Assembly: GCF_023074185.1 (NCBI RefSeq)
Contig: NZ_JADPKY010000106.1
Coordinates: 62,001 to 126,000, forward strand
Direction: 5' to 3'
Length of the DNA: 64,000 nt
From: Bradyrhizobium sp. 132
Lineage (GTDB): Bacteria > Pseudomonadota > Alphaproteobacteria > Rhizobiales > Xanthobacteraceae
Under the pieces are notes generated by a model, which saw only the letters and a list, made by a program, of their open reading frames with translations, was not told where the DNA came from and ran no database searches. The position numbers and the translations under genes were made by a program. Below, piece by piece: positions 58,945 through 64,000 of the stretch; positions within the stretch are counted from its first letter, which is position 1, and each line of letters starts with the position of its first letter.

Positions 58945-60873
58945 TTAGGCGAGCTTGACCGTCTCGGCCTTGACGTCCTTGCCGAGCGCCTCGAACACCT
59001 TGGCGACGATGCCCTTGGCATCGAGACCGGCACGGCCATACATCGCGGCCGGCGTATCGTGGTCCAGGAACACGTCGGGCAGCACCAGGGAGCGGAAACG
59101 CACCATGCCACTATCGAGCGCGCCCTGATCGGTCAGGAATTGGGCGACATGCGAACCGAAACCGCCGACCGAGCCTTCCTCGATCGTGATCAGGATCTCG
59201 TGGTCGCGGGCGAGCTTGAGCACCAGCTCGGTGTCGAGCGGCTTCATGAAGCGCGCGTCGGCGATCGTGGTGGAGAGGCCGTGAGCTACGAGCTCGTCGG
59301 CCGCCTTCTCGCATTCGGCGAGGCGCGTGCCGAAGGAGAGCAGGGCGATCTTGCTGCCCTCGCGGACCACACGGCCCTTGCCGATTTCGAGGGGAACGCC
59401 GACGTCGGGCATTTCGACGCCGCGGCCTTCGCCGCGCGGATAGCGCAGCGCGCTCGGGTGGTCGTTAATCGCGACCTGGGTTGCGACCATGTGGACCATT
59501 TCGGCTTCGTCGGACGGCGCCATGATGACCATGTTCGGCAGACAGCCGAGATAGGCGTTGTCAAACGAGCCGGCATGCGTCGCGCCGTCGGCGCCGACGA
59601 GGCCGGCGCGGTCGATGGCGAAGCGGACGGGCAGGTTCTGGATCGCGACGTCATGCACGATCTGGTCGTAGCCGCGCTGCAGGAAGGTCGAGTAGATCGC
59701 GCAGAACGGCTTGTAGCCTTCGGTGGCAAGACCTGCGGCGAAGGTCACCGCGTGCTGCTCGGCGATACCGACGTCGAAGGTGCGGTCCGGGAACGCCTTG
59801 TTGAAGATGTCGACGCCGGTGCCGGACGGCATCGCCGCGGTGATGGCGACGATCTTGTCGTCCTTTTCGGCTTCCTTGACGAGGCTCGCGCCGAATACGT
59901 TCTGATAGGCCGGCGCATTCGGCTTGGACTTGGCCTGGGTGCCGGTCGCGACGTCGAACTTGACGACGGCGTGGTACTTGTCGGCGGAAGCTTCCGCCGG
60001 GCCGTAGCCCTTGCCCTTCTGGGTCACGACGTGGACCAGGATCGGGCCGGTCTCCATGTCGCGGACGTTCTTCAGCACGGGCAGGAGATGATCGAGGTTA
60101 TGGCCGTCGATCGGGCCGACGTAATAGAAGCCGAGCTCCTCGAACAGAGTGCCGCCGTCCATCATGAAGCCGCGGGAGTATTCCTCGACGCGGTTGGCGC
60201 GGTTGGCGAGGATCTTCGGCAGGCGCTTGTTGATCTGCTTGGCCGCATCGCGCAGCGTGCGATAGGTCTTGCCCGAGTAAAGTCGCGACAGATAGGCGCT
60301 CATCGCGCCGACCGGCGGCGCGATCGACATGTCGTTGTCGTTGAGGATGACGATCAGGCGCGAATTCATCGCGCCCGCATTGTTCATGGCCTCGTAAGCC
60401 ATGCCGGCTGACATCGCGCCGTCACCGATCACGGCGATAACGTTGTTCGTGCCGCCGGAGAGGTCGCGCGCGACCGCCATGCCGAGGCCGGCAGAGATCG
60501 AGGTCGAGGAATGGGCCGCGCCGAACGGATCGTAATCGCTCTCGCTGCGCTTGGTGAAGCCGGACAGGCCGCCGCCGGTGCGCAGCGTGCGGATGCGGTC
60601 ACGCCGGCCGGTGAGGATCTTGTGCGGATAGGCCTGGTGACCGACGTCCCAGATCAGCCGGTCGCGCGGCGTGTCGAAGACGTAATGGATCGCGGTGGTG
60701 AGTTCGACCACGCCGAGGCCCGCGCCGAAGTGACCGCCGGTGACCGAAACAGCATCGATGGTCTCCTGCCGCAGCTCGTCGGCGACCTGACGAACCTGCT
60801 CGATCTTGAGCTTGCGCAAATCATCCGGCGTCCGGATGGTGTCGAGAAGCGGCGTCTTACTGTATGCGTTCAC
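58945..60873 (-). CDS. dxs: 1-deoxy-D-xylulose-5-phosphate synthase (642 aa)
   Basis: ThDP enzyme at the entry of the non-mevalonate isoprenoid pathway. GTG start at 60873 is followed by NAYSKTPLLDTIRTPDDLRK, the usual Dxs beginning; the longer frame is rejected. HFGAGLGVVELTTAIHYVF, the ThDP motif GDGAMSAGMAYEAMNNAG and the transketolase pyrimidine domain (GIAEQHAVTFAAGLA, RYPRGEGRGVEMP) are complete. In this genus xseB, dxs and tlyA commonly adjoin, as here. A 592-base gene-free stretch precedes it. Confidence 0.95.
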   Translation of the reverse strand: MNAYSKTPLLDTIRTPDDLRKLKIEQVRQVADELRQETIDAVSVTGGHFGAGLGVVELTTAIHYVFDTPRDRLIWDVGHQAYPHKILTGRRDRIRTLRTGGGLSGFTKRSESDYDPFGAAHSSTSISAGLGMAVARDLSGGTNNVIAVIGDGAMSAGMAYEAMNNAGAMNSRLIVILNDNDMSIAPPVGAMSAYLSRLYSGKTYRTLRDAAKQINKRLPKILANRANRVEEYSRGFMMDGGTLFEELGFYYVGPIDGHNLDHLLPVLKNVRDMETGPILVHVVTQKGKGYGPAEASADKYHAVVKFDVATGTQAKSKPNAPAYQNVFGASLVKEAEKDDKIVAITAAMPSGTGVDIFNKAFPDRTFDVGIAEQHAVTFAAGLATEGYKPFCAIYSTFLQRGYDQIVHDVAIQNLPVRFAIDRAGLVGADGATHAGSFDNAYLGCLPNMVIMAPSDEAEMVHMVATQVAINDHPSALRYPRGEGRGVEMPDVGVPLEIGKGRVVREGSKIALLSFGTRLAECEKAADELVAHGLSTTIADARFMKPLDTELVLKLARDHEILITIEEGSVGGFGSHVAQFLTDQGALDSGMVRFRSLVLPDVFLDHDTPAAMYGRAGLDAKGIVAKVFEALGKDVKAETVKLA

Positions 60874-61465
60874 GGCGATTTCCAATTTGTCAGCGCCGGA
60901 AGATCGTTCCGGTGCGCGATGGGTTTGCACAATATCGGCGCAGCGCGAGTCCTTAAACCGTCGGAGCCACCTGCATGGGGCAACGCCCCGTCTTCAAGCT
61001 TAGGTGAGCCTAAGTGCGCTCCGGTTCAGTCTCTGTGATCCATGTCACGTAGGTCGGCTTCGTCCGTCCCAACCAATTTCATCAGCAGTTTGAAGCCCTT
61101 GTTGTCGGTAATCGGTGCCCACACAAGGCTTACAAAAAGCCACACTGCGCGCAGCTTTACACCAAAGCTTGGGCCAAAGCCAACCCGCTGGCCTGCTTAC
61201 GGGGCATGCCGGTGCAACTGGCGGGCCAGAGTGGTTAATCGTGGCGGGAGCGGAAGAGTTCCAGTTTTGCCCGGTTCCTCGGCAGGATTTCAGCCGAGAG
61301 GGAGGTCGTTCGACCGGATTTGCGGAGCCGGAGCGCTTCCGCGCAGGCAAATTCTTGGGGTTCCCGCCTGGCTTCCGGGCCTCATGATCGGGAGATCGGC
61401 GTGCGATCGTGAAAAATTGCGGGGCGGCGGATGCTTGAGACGGGCGGCTTTGAAGTGCGGCGCCC
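60874..61465. other. 592-base stretch without a supported gene
   Basis: Between the dxs start and xseB. It contains a GGGGC/GCCCC hairpin (60977-60989) and a CTTAGG/CCTAAG palindrome (60999-61014), either of which may be regulatory, and no convincing ORF. It probably holds the dxs promoter. Confidence 0.6.
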
Positions 61466-61717
61466 TTACTGGACGTCGAGCGGCGCGGTGCCGGTGGCCT
61501 GGCCGCTCGCATCGGTGGTGATCTTGTCGACGCGCGCCTCGGCCTGGCGCAGCAACTCCTCGCAGCGGCGCTTCAGGGCCTCGCCGCGCTCGTAGATCGT
61601 CACGGATTCCTCGAGCGGCACCTTGCCGTCCTCGAGCCGCTTCACGATCGTTTCGAGCTCCTCGATGGCGCGTTCGAAGGTCAGCCTGGAGATGTCGATT
61701 TGGGTATTTTCGGCCAT
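61466..61717 (-). CDS. xseB: Exodeoxyribonuclease VII small subunit (83 aa)
   Basis: Small subunit binding XseA in the ssDNA exonuclease. Family pattern: SRLTFERAIEELETIVKRLE, then DGKVPLEESVTIYERGEALK and CEELLRQAEARVDKI. Length is right. It starts 73 bases downstream of the deacetylase-like gene on the same strand. The large subunit is not in the window, as is usual when xseB travels with dxs. Confidence 0.94.
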   Translation of the reverse strand: MAENTQIDISRLTFERAIEELETIVKRLEDGKVPLEESVTIYERGEALKRRCEELLRQAEARVDKITTDASGQATGTAPLDVQ

Positions 61718-61790
61718 ATAAGTTTCCGATTGCCCGATTCGCTTCAGATTAGAAAAAGCAGAGTTTTGCGGGCGTAATGTGGCGGGTGCG

Positions 61791-62720
61791 TCAGGCGCCC
61801 ATCAGGGCGCCGACATGCGCCGTAACAGATTCTTTCAGTCCTTGCAGGTCGTAGCCGCCTTCGAGCACAGAAACAACGCGGCCCCCGGCGCTCTTGTCGG
61901 CGAGGTCCATCAGCTTGCGCGTCACCCATGCATAATCCTCGGCGCGCAAATTCAGCGACGCCAATGGATCGCGATAATGCGCGTCGAAGCCGGCGGAGAT
62001 GACGAGCAGCTCCGGGCTGAATTTTTCGAGCTGCGGCAGGATCAAATTCTCGAACGCAATGCGGAATTCCGGCCCGCCATCCTCGGAGGCGAGCGGCGCG
62101 TTGACGATGGTGTCGTGGTCACCGCGCTCGCCTTTCGCGCCGGTGCCCGGAAACAGCGGCATCTGGTGCGTCGAGCAGTACATCACGGTCGGGTCCGACC
62201 AGAAAATGTCCTGCGTGCCGTTGCCGTGATGCACGTCGAAATCGACGATGGCCGCGCGTTTGATGCCGTATTTGCGCTGCGCGTGGCGCGCGGCGATTGC
62301 GACGTTGTCGAAGAAGCAAAAGCCCATCGGCTTGCCGATCTCTGCGTGGTGGCCGGGCGGGCGTACCGCGACGAAGGCGTTGCGATGCTCGCCCGCCATC
62401 ACCGCATCGGTCGCCGCGACCGCGCCGCCGACGCCGCGCATCACCGCTTCCCACGTGCCCGGCGACATCGAGGTGTCGCCGTCGATATAGACCTGGCCGC
62501 TGGTCGGCGCGATGTGGCGCAGCTCCGTGACGTAGTCCTCGTTGTGGCAGAGCGTGACGAGATCGAGATCGCCCTCCGGTGCCTGTTCGCGCACCAGGAA
62601 CTGGAAGCGCTCAGACGACAGCGCTTCCTCCACGGCGCGCAGGCGGTCCGGCCTTTCAGGGTGTCCCGGCGGCGTGACGTGGTCGAGGCAGGCCTTGTGG
62701 GAGAGGAGAAGCGTACTCAT
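61791..62720 (-). CDS. Histone deacetylase-family hydrolase (309 aa)
   Basis: Zinc-dependent arginase/deacetylase-fold enzyme; bacterial members act on acetylpolyamines, acetoin-related or other acyl substrates. Catalytic residues visible: RPPGHHAEIG (His pair), VDFDVHHGNGTQDIF (zinc Asp and His) and VISAGFDAHYRDPLA (second zinc Asp). Length standard. Co-directional with xseB. Substrate unknown. Confidence 0.9.
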   Translation of the reverse strand: MSTLLLSHKACLDHVTPPGHPERPDRLRAVEEALSSERFQFLVREQAPEGDLDLVTLCHNEDYVTELRHIAPTSGQVYIDGDTSMSPGTWEAVMRGVGGAVAATDAVMAGEHRNAFVAVRPPGHHAEIGKPMGFCFFDNVAIAARHAQRKYGIKRAAIVDFDVHHGNGTQDIFWSDPTVMYCSTHQMPLFPGTGAKGERGDHDTIVNAPLASEDGGPEFRIAFENLILPQLEKFSPELLVISAGFDAHYRDPLASLNLRAEDYAWVTRKLMDLADKSAGGRVVSVLEGGYDLQGLKESVTAHVGALMGA

Positions 62721-62856
62721 CAGGTCGGCCTCATGGAAATGCGGGGCTCTCGAGGTCGCTTGGCGTATCCGGCGCCAAAACGCAAATGCAAACCCAATCT
62801 ATGCGTTCCCCCGGGAATGGCAAAGGGTGGTCCTGGACCGATCCGTTTAATCCGGA

Positions 62857-64000
62857 TCAATTCACGCGCAGGATGCGGCTCAGCGGCAACGGCCCGATCG
62901 GTCCGTGCGCTCTGAAGAACGCGAACAGCGCGTCAGCGTCGTAGCCGCCATATTGCGGCTCCGTGCCCTGTTTGGCGGTTGTAAAGCCGTCGCCACCGAG
63001 TGCGAGGTAATCGTTGAGAGTGACGCGGTAGCCGCTTCCAGCTTCGATCAGCCTGCCATTGAGCGTCATCTTGTCGGCGAGGACGCGCTCGCCGAACGGC
63101 TTCGCCGCATCCCAGGCATAGTTGAATCCGTTCGAGACCTGGAGAATCCGCGGCCGCTTCGGGTCGAGCCATTGCTGCTCCAGCATGTCCTTGAGCTGGC
63201 TGCCCGTGAGCGTCATGGTGACGAGCCGGTTGCGGAACGGCTGGCTCGCGAAAACGTCGCCGAAGGATATCGCGCCGTTCTCCTTTGGCACGATGTCGGT
63301 GCGGATGCCGCCGGGATTGGTGAGCGCGATGACAGCGCCGCCGTCCTTGGCGTTCCTGGTCGCGGCGAGCTGCGCGTCCGCGATGACGTCGCCGAGCGCG
63401 CTTTCGCCCGCCTCGTTCGGAATCCGTGACAGCGTCTGCGTCACCGATCCGGCCGGCCGGTTGGCGATCGGCGCCGAAAGCCTGTCGTATGCGTCGATCA
63501 ACGCGGTCTGCTCGGGATCCTTTGGCAGCGAGGCATTGGCAACAATGACGTTCTCGGCCCTGGCGCTGACGACGTCGCGCGTTGCCGGATCGAGCTTGAG
63601 GTCGATCGCAGTGACCAGCGTGCCGTATTTGTCGCCGCTGGTGACGAGCCGCCCGTCGACCTGGCAAACATAAGCTCGATGAGTGTGGCCGCTGACGACG
63701 ACATCGACGGCGCGATCGAATTTTTTGACGATGTCGACGATCGGTCCCGTAATAGCAGGGCATTCATTGTAGTCGCCGGCCGGCTCGCCGCCCTGGTGGA
63801 TCAGCACCACGATCGCCTCGACCCCACGCGCCTTCAGCTGCGCGACCTGCGCATTCACCGTCGCGGCCTCGTCGCGGAATTCAAGGCCGGTGATGCCTGA
63901 TGGCGAGACGATGCCCGCGGTCTCTTTCAAGGTCAGTCCGATGAAGGCGACGGGGATGCCCTCGAACTCCCTGATCTCGTAAGGCGGCAGCACGCTCTTG
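62857..64000 (-). CDS. Bifunctional metallophosphatase/5'-nucleotidase (UshA-like), N-terminus outside window
   Basis: Periplasmic-type nucleotidase; the first ~150 residues, with the signal peptide and the first metal motifs, lie beyond the right edge. Visible: VVLIHQGGE, VVVSGHTHRAYVCQV (metallophosphatase motif), then the 5'-nucleotidase C-terminal domain with ALTNPGGIRTDI (substrate Asn/Arg), GDVFASQPFRNRLVTMTLTG and YDADALFAFFRAHGPI. The frame is open to 64000. The 136 bases before the HDAC-like gene hold only its promoter region. Confidence 0.9.
   Translation of the reverse strand, partial: KSVLPPYEIREFEGIPVAFIGLTLKETAGIVSPSGITGLEFRDEAATVNAQVAQLKARGVEAIVVLIHQGGEPAGDYNECPAITGPIVDIVKKFDRAVDVVVSGHTHRAYVCQVDGRLVTSGDKYGTLVTAIDLKLDPATRDVVSARAENVIVANASLPKDPEQTALIDAYDRLSAPIANRPAGSVTQTLSRIPNEAGESALGDVIADAQLAATRNAKDGGAVIALTNPGGIRTDIVPKENGAISFGDVFASQPFRNRLVTMTLTGSQLKDMLEQQWLDPKRPRILQVSNGFNYAWDAAKPFGERVLADKMTLNGRLIEAGSGYRVTLNDYLALGGDGFTTAKQGTEPQYGGYDADALFAFFRAHGPIGPLPLSRILRVN

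Noticed and set aside
58192..60411. 739-codon plus-strand ORF
   Set aside because: Antisense to tlyA, the deoxyribosyltransferase and dxs, which all have full family motifs on the other strand.

Overview
The window looks like chromosome of a Bradyrhizobium or a close relative in the Nitrobacteraceae. DNA is GC-rich. The housekeeping gene order (pdxH, lipoprotein, dnaJ-like, ECF sigma/anti-sigma, fabI, histidine phosphatase, aroC; and HDAC-like, xseB, dxs, tlyA, TrmA/RumA-like methyltransferase) is typical of that group. Many small secreted or membrane proteins, HWE kinases and dispersed palindromic repeats fit too. I see no tRNA, rRNA, insertion sequence, prophage or CRISPR array. Both edges cut genes: an HtrA/DegP protease on the left and a 5'-nucleotidase on the right.

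Layout. 0-1.6 kb: degP-like protease and its terminator. 1.8-4.4 kb: small stress-type proteins (Lys-rich DUF6496-like protein, DUF3072 protein, small secreted and membrane proteins). 4.4-12.2 kb: a two-gene signalling operon made of a 2098-residue soluble hybrid kinase with eleven 92-residue HAMP-type repeats and a REC-PAS-HWE histidine kinase. 12.4-19.6 kb: more small stress-type genes, an RHH regulator with a 37-bp palindromic operator, a translationally coupled PAP2/DUF3147/DUF3147 trio, a DUF4142 protein, a PoxB-like ThDP enzyme and a PRC-barrel protein. 19.8-28.9 kb: EmrAB-type efflux pair, nitronate monooxygenase-like enzyme, a broken phoD, aldo/keto reductase, His-rich protein, a frameshifted secreted protein, a PLP aminotransferase and a DUF3124 protein. 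28.9-43 kb: metabolism and envelope (Kef-type antiporter, ribB with a degenerate GTP cyclohydrolase II half, glutaryl-CoA dehydrogenase, MBL hydrolase, acyl-CoA ligase, extensin-like protein, L,D-transpeptidase, CorA, Uma2 nuclease, SDR, pdxH). 43-50.4 kb: dnaJ-like gene, ECF sigma/anti-sigma, fabI, aroC, adenylate cyclase. 50.4-53.4 kb: clpS and a fluoride-response operon (MFS, two FluC/CrcB, DUF190) behind a crcB-type fluoride riboswitch. 53.6-56.3 kb: DUF1194 vWA protein, a duplicated-domain protein and a secreted protein. 56.4-62.7 kb: RNA methyltransferases, dxs, xseB and a deacetylase-like gene.

How the genes work together. In the first 26 kb, at least eight genes carry GGAAC-N16/17-(C/G)GTT upstream. 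This is the promoter type of the alphaproteobacterial general stress sigma factor EcfG, so much of the region looks like a local stress regulon. It sits next to an HWE kinase, a class known to feed the PhyR-NepR-EcfG switch. The fluoride operon is the clearest regulatory unit: the aptamer pseudoknot, a sequestered ribosome site, a short leader ORF and a rho-independent terminator lie in series before the first gene.
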